From positions 372,001 to 436,000 of the forward strand of contig CABYWQ010000001.1 in assembly GCA_902522775.1 (NCBI GenBank): a DNA stretch of 64,000 nucleotides, written 5' to 3'. The notes under the pieces were generated by a model, which was given only the letters and a program-made list of their open reading frames with translations, did not search any database and was not told where the DNA came from. Position numbers and translations under genes: made by a program. This document shows positions 45,515 through 54,444 of the stretch, piece after piece (position 1 is the stretch's first letter; every line of letters begins with the position of its first letter). The DNA comes from Eutrophosalina sp902522775. Its GTDB lineage: Bacteria > Bacteroidota > Bacteroidia > Flavobacteriales > Flavobacteriaceae.

Positions 45515-46755
45515 TTACCGTTTTTTACTAAATTTCTTCTATCAGCTCTCAAACCAACAATCCAAAGCACTTCATTTTTTGAATCAGACAGAATCCATTG
45601 ATTTTGTTTATCGAAAATTGACAATTTTTGATCTTTAAAAAATTTACTTAATTTTTTTTTACCTTTCATTCCTGTTGGATAAAAAAAATCACCCCTAATC
45701 CATTTTCTTAACTTGAGAGGTTTTTCAACGTTTTCACTTATACAAATTTCATTCCTTTTTGAATGAGAAGCATTTTTTAAAGAAGTTATTTTAATATTTA
45801 TTGGCAACTTATTAATACCATTTTCTAAAAAAAATTCCTCTTTATCATTAATTTGATTTCTTTTTATAATAATTTGATCCCTATTGGATAATATGGAATG
45901 AGAATTTGATTTAATTAATTTTCCAGTAGATGATTTAAAAATTTTTAAAAGTTCTAATTTATTAAAAAAACCATATTTTTGAAAGTAATCCAACTCAAAG
46001 GAATTTATATCAAAAGAAAGCCAAAAACATTTTTTTGTTGAAAGATTTCCAGAATTATCAACATTAAAAAACTTTGAGAGTTCAATATCAAAATAACTAT
46101 TCATAATAGTATTTTCGAGATTAGATATTTTAAATAGATTTCTAAAATTTTCTCTGTATAGACAATTATTTTTTTTAAATATTGGAATAATTAAATTCCT
46201 GATTTTATTTCTACTGTATTTGTTTTCAATATTTGATGAATCAATTCTCCACTTTAAATCATTTTTGATTGCATAATTAATAATTTCTTCTTTTGTTAAT
46301 TCTAATAGCGGTCTTACGACATAATTATTAAACTCTTTGATTCCTAAAAAAGTATTATTTTTTTTTCCTCTCTGTAAATTCAAAAAAATTGTTTCGATAT
46401 TATCATCAATATGATGTGCTGTTAGTATGTAATCGTACTTATATTGAGTTTTAATTTTGTTTAAATATTCATATCTTATTTCTCGTGCTATACTCTGTAT
46501 TGATTTTGTGTAATTAGATAAATCGTATGATTTTGAATAAAAATTTAATTTATTAATCGTAGAATATTTTTTTAGAAATAATTGATCATCATCACTTTCT
46601 TTCCCTCTTAACTTATAATTAATATGAACAATTGAATAATTTAAATTAAATTTTAGTAATAGATCACATAAAACCATACTATCAACACCACCACTTACTG
46701 ATACTAGTAATTTTTTGTTTGAAATTTTATATTTATTTAAAAATTTTGAAAGCAT
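45493..46755 (-). CDS. tilS: tRNA(Ile)-lysidine synthetase
   Basis: Modifies C34 of the CAU-anticodon tRNA-Ile to lysidine so that it reads AUA, a very frequent codon in this genome. 420 residues. PP-loop SGGVDS at 21-26, KLRGKESDDD (about 53-62), TAHHIDDNIETIFLNLQRG (about 111-129), and RPLLELTKEEI are family hallmarks; the C-terminal TilS domain (about 350-415) has KLSKFFKD. It lies 13 bp after pabB and overlaps dsbD. Confidence 0.95.
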   Translation of the reverse strand: MLSKFLNKYKISNKKLLVSVSGGVDSMVLCDLLLKFNLNYSIVHINYKLRGKESDDDQLFLKKYSTINKLNFYSKSYDLSNYTKSIQSIAREIRYEYLNKIKTQYKYDYILTAHHIDDNIETIFLNLQRGKKNNTFLGIKEFNNYVVRPLLELTKEEIINYAIKNDLKWRIDSSNIENKYSRNKIRNLIIPIFKKNNCLYRENFRNLFKISNLENTIMNSYFDIELSKFFNVDNSGNLSTKKCFWLSFDINSFELDYFQKYGFFNKLELLKIFKSSTGKLIKSNSHSILSNRDQIIIKRNQINDKEEFFLENGINKLPINIKITSLKNASHSKRNEICISENVEKPLKLRKWIRGDFFYPTGMKGKKKLSKFFKDQKLSIFDKQNQWILSDSKNEVLWIVGLRADRRNLVKNGKCLKVSI

Positions 46756-46768
46756 GATTTCAAATATA

Positions 46769-48040
46769 CTATTTCAGAGAATTAATCATTGCTTCTGCTT
46801 TAAGTTTACACTCTTCATATTCTTTTTCAGGATCTGAAGCAAAAGTTATTGCACTACCTACATTAATATTAAGACTATTATTATTTGAGTCGTATATGAT
46901 TGACCTAATAACTACGTTAAAATCAAAGTTTTTTGATGGAGATATGTAACCAATTGAACCACTATAAATTCCCCTTTGTGTTTTTTCAAATTCATCGATG
47001 AGTTCCATTGATTTAATTTTTGGAGCTCCTGTCATACTGCCCATTGGGAAGGAGCTTTTTAAAATTTCTGAAAATTTTGTTGACTCTTTGATTTCAGCTT
47101 CAACAGATGAGATAAGTTGATGAACGTTTTTAAATGAATATAAACTTGCTAATTCCTTGACTTTAACAGATCCTTTACAGGCAATTTTAGACAAATCATT
47201 TCTTACTAAATCTACAATCATGTGATTTTCAGAAAGTTCTTTAGAATTATTTTTTAAATAACTAATGTTTTTTAAATCTTCATGTCTTATTCTATTTTTT
47301 CTAATAGTTCCTTTAATTGGCTCAGTTGTAATTTTATTATTATTTCTTTTAATAAATCGTTCAGGTGATGAGGATATTACATACAGAGAATTATATTTAA
47401 AGAAAACACTCATAGGTGATTCCGTTAATAAGTTTAGGTTATTATAGGATTGATATGGATCAATATTGATATTTTTAGCATAATAATCAATACAAAAATT
47501 AAGTTCATATATATCACCTAATTTTATTCTCTCTTTGATTTTTTTTATTGTATTTATATATTCCTTCTCCTTAAACCTTTGAAAAAGATTTTTATTAATT
47601 GTTTCTGTTTTCTGAGTATTCTTATAATTTAATATTTGATTAAATTCAAGGTCAGGGTTAAAACTTGGAATACATAGAACATTTACTACGCCTTTTTTAA
47701 CCAGTATGACAGTAGCGGGCTGAAAAAAATACAAATTTGGGATAGTATGTGTAACCTGGTTATGACTTTCTAGATTTTCAATTTCATTTTTTAACTCATA
47801 GGATAAAAAACCAAAAATCCAATCATTGGTTTTTTCTACAAATTCATCTAATTTTTCTAAAGAATTAAAACTTGAAACAATATGACTTTTTTGTCCATAT
47901 GCAAAAATAAAATCATATGACTTAGGGTTATTATTTGAATTCAAAAAAATAGAATTATTATTTTCTTGTGAAAAAAGAATAATTTTTTCTTTAAATTTTT
48001 TTAGATCTACTCCTGTAAATGACTTTTTTTTTCTTTTCAA
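46769..48040 (-). CDS. pabB: Aminodeoxychorismate synthase component I
   Basis: Chorismate-utilising enzyme for p-aminobenzoate and hence folate. 423 residues. Lys 243 in EPIKGTIR is the catalytic Lys that marks PabB (anthranilate synthases have PIAGT), and the C-terminal chorismate-binding core is complete (DLVRNDLS, FPMGSMTGAPK, GIYSGSIGY, VGSAITFASDPE). TTG start at 48040, supported by a -7 box 4 nt upstream. No pabA or pabC adjacent. First gene of a pabB-tilS-dsbD operon; divergent from the arginine operon across 173 bp. Confidence 0.93.
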   Translation of the reverse strand: MKRKKKSFTGVDLKKFKEKIILFSQENNNSIFLNSNNNPKSYDFIFAYGQKSHIVSSFNSLEKLDEFVEKTNDWIFGFLSYELKNEIENLESHNQVTHTIPNLYFFQPATVILVKKGVVNVLCIPSFNPDLEFNQILNYKNTQKTETINKNLFQRFKEKEYINTIKKIKERIKLGDIYELNFCIDYYAKNINIDPYQSYNNLNLLTESPMSVFFKYNSLYVISSSPERFIKRNNNKITTEPIKGTIRKNRIRHEDLKNISYLKNNSKELSENHMIVDLVRNDLSKIACKGSVKVKELASLYSFKNVHQLISSVEAEIKESTKFSEILKSSFPMGSMTGAPKIKSMELIDEFEKTQRGIYSGSIGYISPSKNFDFNVVIRSIIYDSNNNSLNINVGSAITFASDPEKEYEECKLKAEAMINSLK

Positions 48041-48044
48041 GCTT

Positions 48045-48052
48045 TAAAAATA
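48045..48052 (-). promoter_or_regulatory. -7 promoter box of pabB, start-proximal
   Basis: TATTTTTA (one mismatch) on the minus strand ends 4 nt before the TTG start; predicted leaderless. Confidence 0.4.
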
Positions 48053-48090
48053 ATTATAATAAATATCATGTTTAAGATTTTTTTTTGATA

Positions 48091-48213
48091 TTTGTGATGT
48101 GATTTACTTAAAAACATATAATTTACGTAAGCCCAGTCGTGTACGCTGTTCATAGTGCGTACAATCAGTTCTTATCTCTGTCAGATAATTCTTATTAATT
48201 AATCATTTTAAAA
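48091..48213 (+). promoter_or_regulatory. Structured leader ahead of the arginine operon
   Basis: The region holds TTTG at 48091-48094 and, 22 bp on, a TATAATTTA box (48117-48125), an imperfect promoter with an expected start near 48130. Downstream are two perfect inverted repeats: TGTACGC / GCGTACA (48140-48146 and 48157-48163, 10-nt loop) and TTATCT / AGATAA (48172-48177 and 48183-48188, 5-nt loop), the latter followed by a T-rich run. Both could be RNA hairpins in a leader of about 80 nt, or the first could be a protein operator. The segment 48130-48170 is far G+C-richer than its surroundings. I do not recognise it as a known riboswitch or ArgR box. Confidence 0.45.
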
Positions 48214-48744
48214 TTGGAAATAGAAATTGCTTCTTTGAAGCACATAAAATATTGTAAAATTATTTCAGAAACCATCACGGATTCAGCAAAAGTAAGAGGT
48301 ACAGGGATTGCTTTGAGAACACCTGAATACATTGAAACAAAAATTAGAAATAAAAATGCAATTATTGCTACAGATGGGAGTAAATTTGCCGGTTTTTGTT
48401 ACATTGAAATTTGGGGTCATGGCAAGTATGTTGCACATTCAGGTCTTATTGTTTATCCTGATTACCGAGGAATAGGGCTTGCAAAAAAAATAAAGAAGAA
48501 AACTTTTGAATATTCAAAAGAAAAATATCCTAATACAAAGATTTTTGGCATAACTACAGGTTTAGCTGTAATGAAAATTAATTATGGATTAGGTTATGAA
48601 CCAGTAACTTTTTCTGAATTAACCGATGATAAGGAGTTTTGGAAAGGGTGTCAAACTTGTAAAAACTATGATATTCTTGAAAGAACTAGAAGAAAAATGT
48701 GTTTATGTACTGGAATGTTATATAACCCAAATAAAAATATATGA
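48214..48744 (+). CDS. GNAT acetyltransferase, probable glutamate N-acyltransferase of arginine synthesis
   Basis: A 176-residue GNAT protein heading the arginine operon. Together with the absence of argA or argJ in the cluster, this suggests it makes N-acetyl- (or N-succinyl-) glutamate. The acyl-CoA loop is YRGIGLAKKI (about 88-97); SAKVRGTGIALR (about 24-35) and TTGLAVMKINYGLGYEPVTF (about 109-128) are conserved in Bacteroidota members, as remembered. The C-terminus has a compact Cys set, CQTC and CLC with one or two spacer residues, that could bind metal or sense redox. TTG start. It overlaps argG by 4 bp (ATGA). The enzymatic role is inferred from position, not shown by sequence. Confidence 0.85.
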   Translation: MEIEIASLKHIKYCKIISETITDSAKVRGTGIALRTPEYIETKIRNKNAIIATDGSKFAGFCYIEIWGHGKYVAHSGLIVYPDYRGIGLAKKIKKKTFEYSKEKYPNTKIFGITTGLAVMKINYGLGYEPVTFSELTDDKEFWKGCQTCKNYDILERTRRKMCLCTGMLYNPNKNI

Positions 48745-49931
48745 AAAAAATAGTTTTAGCATACAGTGGAGGTTTAGACACCTCATATTGTTTAAAAAAA
48801 TTTACCAACGAAGGATTTAAAGTACACGCTGTAAGTGTAAACACCGGAGGTTTTACTAAAAAGGAATTAAATAAAATTAAAGAAAATGCATATAAATTAG
48901 GAGCTGTAAATTATGTGTCAATAAATTCAATAAATAATTTTTATGAAAAAATTATAAAATTTATGGTTTTTGGAAATGTTTTAAGAAATAATGTTTATCC
49001 TCTTTCAGTAAGTTCAGAAAGAATCATTCAAGCTATTGAAATTGTCAAATATGCAAAAAAAAATAATTGTGATTTTATAGCTCATGGAAGTACTGGCGCT
49101 GGAAATGATCAAGTAAGATTTGATATGATTTTTCAAATTTTAGCACCTGAAATTAAAATATTAACACCTATTCGAGATAATAGTATTTCAAGAGAAGATG
49201 AACTTAATTATTTAAAAGAAAATAAAATTAATTTAAATTGGAATAAAGCTAAATATTCAATAAATAAGGGTCTGTGGGGAACAAGTATTGGTGGTGATGA
49301 AACTTTAACATCAAATAAAAAACTTCCTGAAGAAGCATACCCTACTAAATTAAAAAATAAAAAATCTAAAAAATTAACAATTGAATTTAAAAATGGTGAA
49401 ATTGAGGGTTTAAATGGAAAAAAAATAGACAAAATAAAAGCAATAGAGAAGATTTCTGAAATATGTGATTCTTATTGTATTGGTAGAGATATTCATGTTG
49501 GGGATACTATAATGGGAATTAAAGGAAGAGTTGGTTTTCAGGCAGGTGGCCCACAATTAATAATAAAAGCACATCACCTTCTTGAAAAACATACACTTAC
49601 AAAATGGCAGTTATTTCAAAAAGATAGAATTTCTGATTTCTATGGAATGCTATTACATGAAGGACAATATTTAGATCCTGTAATGAGAAATATTGAGGCA
49701 TTTTTATTGTCTAGTCAATCAAAAGTTTCAGGAAGTGTTATTATAACCTTGTTTCCTTACAGGTTTGAGCTTGATGGCATTGTTTCAGAAAATGATTTAA
49801 TGAATTCAAATTTTGGACTTTATGGTGAAAAAAATAAACTTTGGGATTCAAATGATGCAAAAGGATTTATAAAAATACTTTCAAGTCAAAATAAAATTTA
49901 TCAAAACGTAAATGAAAAAAATAATAATTAA
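48741..49931 (+). CDS. argG: Argininosuccinate synthase
   Basis: ATP-dependent joining of citrulline and aspartate. 396 residues. The PP-loop-like nucleotide motif is SGGLDT (9-14); AHGSTGAGNDQVRF (about 113-126), LWGTSIGG (about 174-181) and GRVGFQAGGPQLI are present. It overlaps GNAT upstream by 4 bp and argC downstream by 20 bp, so it is fully embedded in the operon. Confidence 0.95.
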   Translation: MKKIVLAYSGGLDTSYCLKKFTNEGFKVHAVSVNTGGFTKKELNKIKENAYKLGAVNYVSINSINNFYEKIIKFMVFGNVLRNNVYPLSVSSERIIQAIEIVKYAKKNNCDFIAHGSTGAGNDQVRFDMIFQILAPEIKILTPIRDNSISREDELNYLKENKINLNWNKAKYSINKGLWGTSIGGDETLTSNKKLPEEAYPTKLKNKKSKKLTIEFKNGEIEGLNGKKIDKIKAIEKISEICDSYCIGRDIHVGDTIMGIKGRVGFQAGGPQLIIKAHHLLEKHTLTKWQLFQKDRISDFYGMLLHEGQYLDPVMRNIEAFLLSSQSKVSGSVIITLFPYRFELDGIVSENDLMNSNFGLYGEKNKLWDSNDAKGFIKILSSQNKIYQNVNEKNNN

Positions 49932-50898
49932 AGCTGGAATTGTTGGTGCTTCAGGTTATACTGGAGGTGAATTAATAAGACTATTAATTTCTCACCCATT
50001 TGTTAATTTAGAGGTTGCTTTAAGCAAGACCCAAAAAAATAAAAAAATTACCGATGTTTTTGTTGATATTACAGGTGAAACTGATCTTTGTTTTACTGAT
50101 AAAATTGAAAAAAAAATAGATGTTTTGTTCTTGTGTTCAGGACATAGTAAATCAAAATTATTTTTAGAAGAAAACCATATCGATAAAACTACAAGAATTA
50201 TCGATCTAAGTCAGGATTTTAGAAATGATAATTTCTTTATTAAAACAAAAAGAAAATTTATATATGGCTTACCAGAAATTAATAAATCATTGATTAAAAA
50301 AGCTTACAATATTGCAAATCCAGGATGTTTTGCAACTGCTATAATTTTAGGTCTCCTTCCATCTGTTAAAGACAATCTTATTGATGATGAAATCTATTCA
50401 AATGCTATTACTGGAAGCACTGGAGCAGGAATTATTCCTTCAGATAGTACGCACTATAGCTGGAGAAACAATAATATCAGTTGGTATAAGCCTTTTGAAC
50501 ATCAACATCTTGAAGAAATCAATAATACGCTTTTTAAACAAAGCAAAAGAAAAAACAACATTAACCTTCTTACTTACAGAGGACCATTTACAAGAGGAAT
50601 ATACTGTAATAGTTATTTTAGATCAAATAAATCAATCAATGAAATAATAGATTTATATAAAACATTCTACAAAAAAACTGCATTTGTAAAAATTTCAAAA
50701 AGTGAAATTGATATAAAAAATGTGGTTAATTCAAACAAATGTTTAATCCATGTAAAAAAAATAAATGATAAAATTTTAATCACATCTGTGATTGATAACC
50801 TTATAAAAGGAGCATCTGGTCAAGCAATCCAAAATATGAACTTAATGTTCGGTCTAGATGAAAAATCTGGAATCAATTTAAAATCAATAATATATTAA
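49912..50898 (+). CDS. argC: N-acetyl-gamma-glutamyl-phosphate reductase
   Basis: NADPH-dependent reduction of N-acyl-glutamyl phosphate to the semialdehyde. 328 residues. The Rossmann loop is GASGYTGGEL (about 12-21), the catalytic Cys is in NPGCFAT (about 136-142), and SGSTGAGII-type TGSTGAGII (about 163-171) and EHQHLEEI (about 197) follow. It begins 20 bp inside argG and ends 1 bp before proC. The next pathway step, argD, is not encoded here. Confidence 0.95.
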   Translation: MKKIIIKAGIVGASGYTGGELIRLLISHPFVNLEVALSKTQKNKKITDVFVDITGETDLCFTDKIEKKIDVLFLCSGHSKSKLFLEENHIDKTTRIIDLSQDFRNDNFFIKTKRKFIYGLPEINKSLIKKAYNIANPGCFATAIILGLLPSVKDNLIDDEIYSNAITGSTGAGIIPSDSTHYSWRNNNISWYKPFEHQHLEEINNTLFKQSKRKNNINLLTYRGPFTRGIYCNSYFRSNKSINEIIDLYKTFYKKTAFVKISKSEIDIKNVVNSNKCLIHVKKINDKILITSVIDNLIKGASGQAIQNMNLMFGLDEKSGINLKSIIY

Positions 50899-50899
50899 T

Positions 50900-51685
50900 A
50901 TGAAAATTGCAATAATAGGAGTTGGTAATTTAGGTCTAAGTATAGCAAAAGGTCTACTAATTAGCGATAAAATTACATCTTTATATCTTACTAAAAATAA
51001 AATATCAACTATTAAAGAATATAATGAAATCGAAAATGTTTTTGTTACAAATGATAACATTGAGGCAGTTTCAAATTCTGATATAATTATAATTTCAGTT
51101 CAACCAAACGACGCTTTATATATACTTGAAAACATAAAAAAACATATTCAAGAAAATCACATTATAATATCAACAATAACAGGGTTAAAAATAAATGAAA
51201 TTGAAAAAGTTATAGGCGCGGATAAAAAGATTATCAGATCCATGCCAAACACAGCAATTTCTGTTAGAAAATCATTGACATGTATATGCTCTAATGATTC
51301 AGGATTACCATTTTTAGATTTATGTATTTCAATTTTTAATAGTGTAGGTAAGGCTATAATTATTGATGAAAGTAAAATGCAATCAGCCACTGTAATGTGC
51401 GCTAGTGGTATTGCTTTTTGGATGAGAATTATAAGAGCTATGGCACAAGGTGGAGTTGAACTAGGTTTTGAAGCAAAAGATTCTCTTGAAATCTCATACA
51501 GAACAGCACAAGGAGCAATTAGTTTATTAGAAAAAAACAAAACACATCCAGAGGAGGAAATTGATAAAGTCACAACACCAAGCGGATGTACGATAAAGGG
51601 TATAATAGAAATGGAAAATAAAGGTCTTAGTTCTGCAATAATTCATGGATTAATTTCATCACACGAAAAAATTAACAACATCTAA
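50900..51685 (+). CDS. proC: Pyrroline-5-carboxylate reductase
   Basis: Last step of proline synthesis, NAD(P)H-dependent. 261 residues. N-terminal Rossmann motif GVGNLGLSIAKGL (7-19); the C-terminal dimer domain has VMCASGIAFWMRIIRAMAQGG-type residues (about 166-180) and TTPSGCTIKGI (about 230). Its presence inside an arginine operon is a Bacteroidota trait and links proline with ornithine or glutamate semialdehyde metabolism. Shares one base with the next start. Confidence 0.94.
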   Translation: MKIAIIGVGNLGLSIAKGLLISDKITSLYLTKNKISTIKEYNEIENVFVTNDNIEAVSNSDIIIISVQPNDALYILENIKKHIQENHIIISTITGLKINEIEKVIGADKKIIRSMPNTAISVRKSLTCICSNDSGLPFLDLCISIFNSVGKAIIIDESKMQSATVMCASGIAFWMRIIRAMAQGGVELGFEAKDSLEISYRTAQGAISLLEKNKTHPEEEIDKVTTPSGCTIKGIIEMENKGLSSAIIHGLISSHEKINNI

Positions 51686-52629
51686 TGAAAAACTTTATTA
51701 ACATTAATGATGTCTTTGATTACAATAAGCTTTTGAATGAAGCTTTAGATTTAAAGAAAAATGAAATAGATATTTCCACTGGAAAAAACAAAACCTTAGG
51801 TTTGATTTTTTTTAATCCAAGCTTGAGAACCAGACTTAGTTCTATTAAGGCTGCCCACAATCTTGGTATGAATGTGATTGAAATGAACTTTGATAAACAA
51901 GGTTGGAAATTGGAATTTAATAACAATGTAATTATGAATTCTAACAAAGCTGAACATATTAAAGAAGCTGCACAAGTAATAAGTCAATATTGTGATATTA
52001 TTGGTATTAGATCATTTGCATCATTAAAAAACAAAAAGATTGATGAAAAAGAAACAATAATCAAATCATTTAAAAAGTATGGTACAATCCCTGTTATAAA
52101 TCTTGAAAGTTCTTGTTATCATCCTTTACAAGCTCTTGCCGATGCAATTACAATAAGTGAAATGGTTAAGAAAAAAAATCCAAAAATTATTCTTTCTTGG
52201 ACTCCGCACGTTAAACCACTTCCACATGCAGTTGCTAATTCATTTGTAAATATGGCAAACAGACTTAATTATGATATTAAAATTTCAAATCCAAAGGGAT
52301 GTAATCTTAATAAGAATATAACAAAAGGAATTGAAATAATTAATAATCAAGAAGAAGCGTTTAAAGATGCTGATATTATTTATGCAAAAAACTGGTCTAG
52401 CTATGATGAATATGGAAAAATTATAAAAACTGAAAAATCATGGACAATTGATAATAATAAAATGAATTTAACAAATAATGCAATATTTATGCATTGCCTT
52501 CCAGTTAGACGAAATGTTGTGGTAAAAGATGAAGTTCTAGATAGTAATAGATCAGTTGTTATTGAACAATCAAAAAACAGAATTTACAGTGCTCAAATAA
52601 TTCTTAAAAAAATTATTAATGAAATCTAA
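51685..52629 (+). CDS. argF': N-acyl-ornithine carbamoyltransferase (acetyl- or succinylornithine)
   Basis: Carbamoylates N-acyl-ornithine rather than ornithine, so citrulline is released only after deacylation by ArgE. 314 residues. Carbamoyl-phosphate loop SLRTR (46-50), HPLQALAD (about 147-154), and HCLPVRRN (about 272-279) are present. The 80s-loop position that separates succinyl- (Pro) from acetyl- (Glu) ornithine enzymes in characterised members reads Ala 89 here (NKAEH), so specificity is open. It is followed by argB with an 11-bp overlap. Confidence 0.9.
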   Translation: MKNFININDVFDYNKLLNEALDLKKNEIDISTGKNKTLGLIFFNPSLRTRLSSIKAAHNLGMNVIEMNFDKQGWKLEFNNNVIMNSNKAEHIKEAAQVISQYCDIIGIRSFASLKNKKIDEKETIIKSFKKYGTIPVINLESSCYHPLQALADAITISEMVKKKNPKIILSWTPHVKPLPHAVANSFVNMANRLNYDIKISNPKGCNLNKNITKGIEIINNQEEAFKDADIIYAKNWSSYDEYGKIIKTEKSWTIDNNKMNLTNNAIFMHCLPVRRNVVVKDEVLDSNRSVVIEQSKNRIYSAQIILKKIINEI

Positions 52630-53386
52630 ATTAACTATTATAAAAATTGGTGGAAAAATTATTTCAAATAATAATTTATTAGAAAAGTACATAAAAAAAA
52701 TAACTAATTTTTCAGGAAATATTATTCTTGTACACGGTGGAGGAAATATTGCTAATGAATATTTTAAAGAAAATAACTATTCAATTAAAATGATTGATGG
52801 AAGAAGGGTTACGGATAAAAAAACTTTAAAAAAATTAGTCATGTTATATGCTGGTTTAATTAATAAAAATATAATATCAAAACTAAGCTCTTCAGAGAAA
52901 AAATATATTGGATTAAGCGGAATTGATTCTAGAGTTATAATTAGTGAAAAAAGAAAAATTAAAAAAATTGATTATGGTTATGTTGGAGATATAAAAAAAA
53001 TTGATGGAGATTTTATTAATCTTTTAATTAAAAATAAAACATTTCCTGTTTTTTGTCCGATTACAGCTAATAAAAATGGAGAATTATTAAATACAAATGC
53101 AGATACTATTGCAACAATGATAGCAATTGAAATGGCAAAATATTTTCAAGTAGATTTGATTTATTTTTTTGATAAACCAGGTGTTTTAATTAATGGTCGT
53201 ACCATTAAAAAAATAAACAATATAAAATTTTTAAATTATGTAAAAAATAATGAAATCAAAGATGGAATGATTCCAAAAATTCAGAACTCATTAGAAGCAA
53301 TAAGATGTGGAGTTAAAAAAGTTTTGATTGGAGATATTAATATATTTGAAAACCCTAATAATTGTACAGAAGTATGTTTAAATTAG
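52619..53386 (+). CDS. argB: Acetylglutamate kinase
   Basis: Phosphorylates N-acyl-glutamate. 255 residues. KIGGKII (9-15), VHGGGN (about 38-43), GRRVTD (about 60-65), LNTNADTIA (about 160-168) and DKPGV near 180 are the expected contact motifs. It lacks the N-terminal helix of the arginine-sensitive hexameric kinases, so feedback inhibition by arginine is less likely. Overlaps argF' upstream by 11 bp and argE downstream by 13 bp. Confidence 0.93.
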   Translation: MKSKLTIIKIGGKIISNNNLLEKYIKKITNFSGNIILVHGGGNIANEYFKENNYSIKMIDGRRVTDKKTLKKLVMLYAGLINKNIISKLSSSEKKYIGLSGIDSRVIISEKRKIKKIDYGYVGDIKKIDGDFINLLIKNKTFPVFCPITANKNGELLNTNADTIATMIAIEMAKYFQVDLIYFFDKPGVLINGRTIKKINNIKFLNYVKNNEIKDGMIPKIQNSLEAIRCGVKKVLIGDINIFENPNNCTEVCLN

Positions 53387-54444
53387 ATACATTGCAAGAA
53401 GAATCAATTAGCTTATTAAAAGAATTGATTACTATTAAATCTTTCTCTTTTGAAGAAGATAAAACTGCGAGTAAAATTGAAAGTTGGTTGCAAAAAAAAG
53501 ATATTGAAACTAAAAGAATTAAAAATAATATAATATCGTACAACAAATATTATGATTCTAATAAGCCAAATATTCTTCTTAATTCCCATCACGATACAGT
53601 TGAGCCAAATTCAGCATATACATTCAATCCATACGAACCTAAAGTAATTGACAAAAAGCTTTATGGACTTGGTAGCAATGACGCAGGTGGAGCTTTGGTT
53701 AGCTTGATTTCAACTTTTGTTTATTTTTATAATAGAAAAGACTTAAAACATAATATTATTTTACTTGCATCTGCTGAAGAAGAAAGATCAGGTCCAAATG
53801 GAATAAGTAGTATTATGCCTAAATTACCTAAAATTGACTTAGCAATTATTGGAGAACCAACATTAATGGATATTGCTATTGCAGAAAAAGGATTAATTGT
53901 TTTTGATTTAATAGTTAAAGGTACGTCAAGTCATGCTGCTCATAACAATAATGATAATTCAATTTATAAAGCAATCAAAATTATCGATGATATCTCAAAA
54001 ATAAAATTCTCAAAAAAGTCTGACTTGTTAGGTGAAGTAAAACTAACAGTTACTCAAATAAATGCTGGTGTGCAACACAATGTTGTTCCTGCCGATGTTA
54101 AAATTGTTTTAGATGCAAGAATAAATGACAAATACAGTAATCTTGAAATTTATGAAATATTAAAAAATGAATTAGATTGTGAAATTAATGCAAGAAATTT
54201 AGAACTAAACTCTTCATCAATTTCAAAAAGTCATAAAATTGTAAAGGCTGGTAATTCCTTGGGATTTAAAATATACGGATCTCCTACCCTTTCTGATCAA
54301 GCAAAAATAAATTGTAATTCAATAAAATTAGGACCAGGAAATTCATTAAGATCGCATACAGCAAATGAGTTTATTTATATTGAAGAAATAACTAATGGTG
54401 TAAAAAAATATATAGAATTAATTGAAAAATATACGTTATTATGA
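53374..54444 (+). CDS. argE: Acetylornithine deacetylase, M20 family
   Basis: Zinc hydrolase that, in this pathway, most likely deacylates N-acyl-citrulline. 356 residues from ATG 53374; a TTG four codons upstream is less likely. Metal-site motifs: HHDTVEP (about 72-78, His and Asp), GSNDAGGAL (about 102-110), the catalytic Glu-Glu in SAEEERSGPNG (about 133-143), GEPT (about 159), and the C-terminal His in SHTANEF-type RSHTANEF. M20 specificity is set by context: it lies between argB and argH. Confidence 0.9.
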   Translation: MFKLDTLQEESISLLKELITIKSFSFEEDKTASKIESWLQKKDIETKRIKNNIISYNKYYDSNKPNILLNSHHDTVEPNSAYTFNPYEPKVIDKKLYGLGSNDAGGALVSLISTFVYFYNRKDLKHNIILLASAEEERSGPNGISSIMPKLPKIDLAIIGEPTLMDIAIAEKGLIVFDLIVKGTSSHAAHNNNDNSIYKAIKIIDDISKIKFSKKSDLLGEVKLTVTQINAGVQHNVVPADVKIVLDARINDKYSNLEIYEILKNELDCEINARNLELNSSSISKSHKIVKAGNSLGFKIYGSPTLSDQAKINCNSIKLGPGNSLRSHTANEFIYIEEITNGVKKYIELIEKYTLL

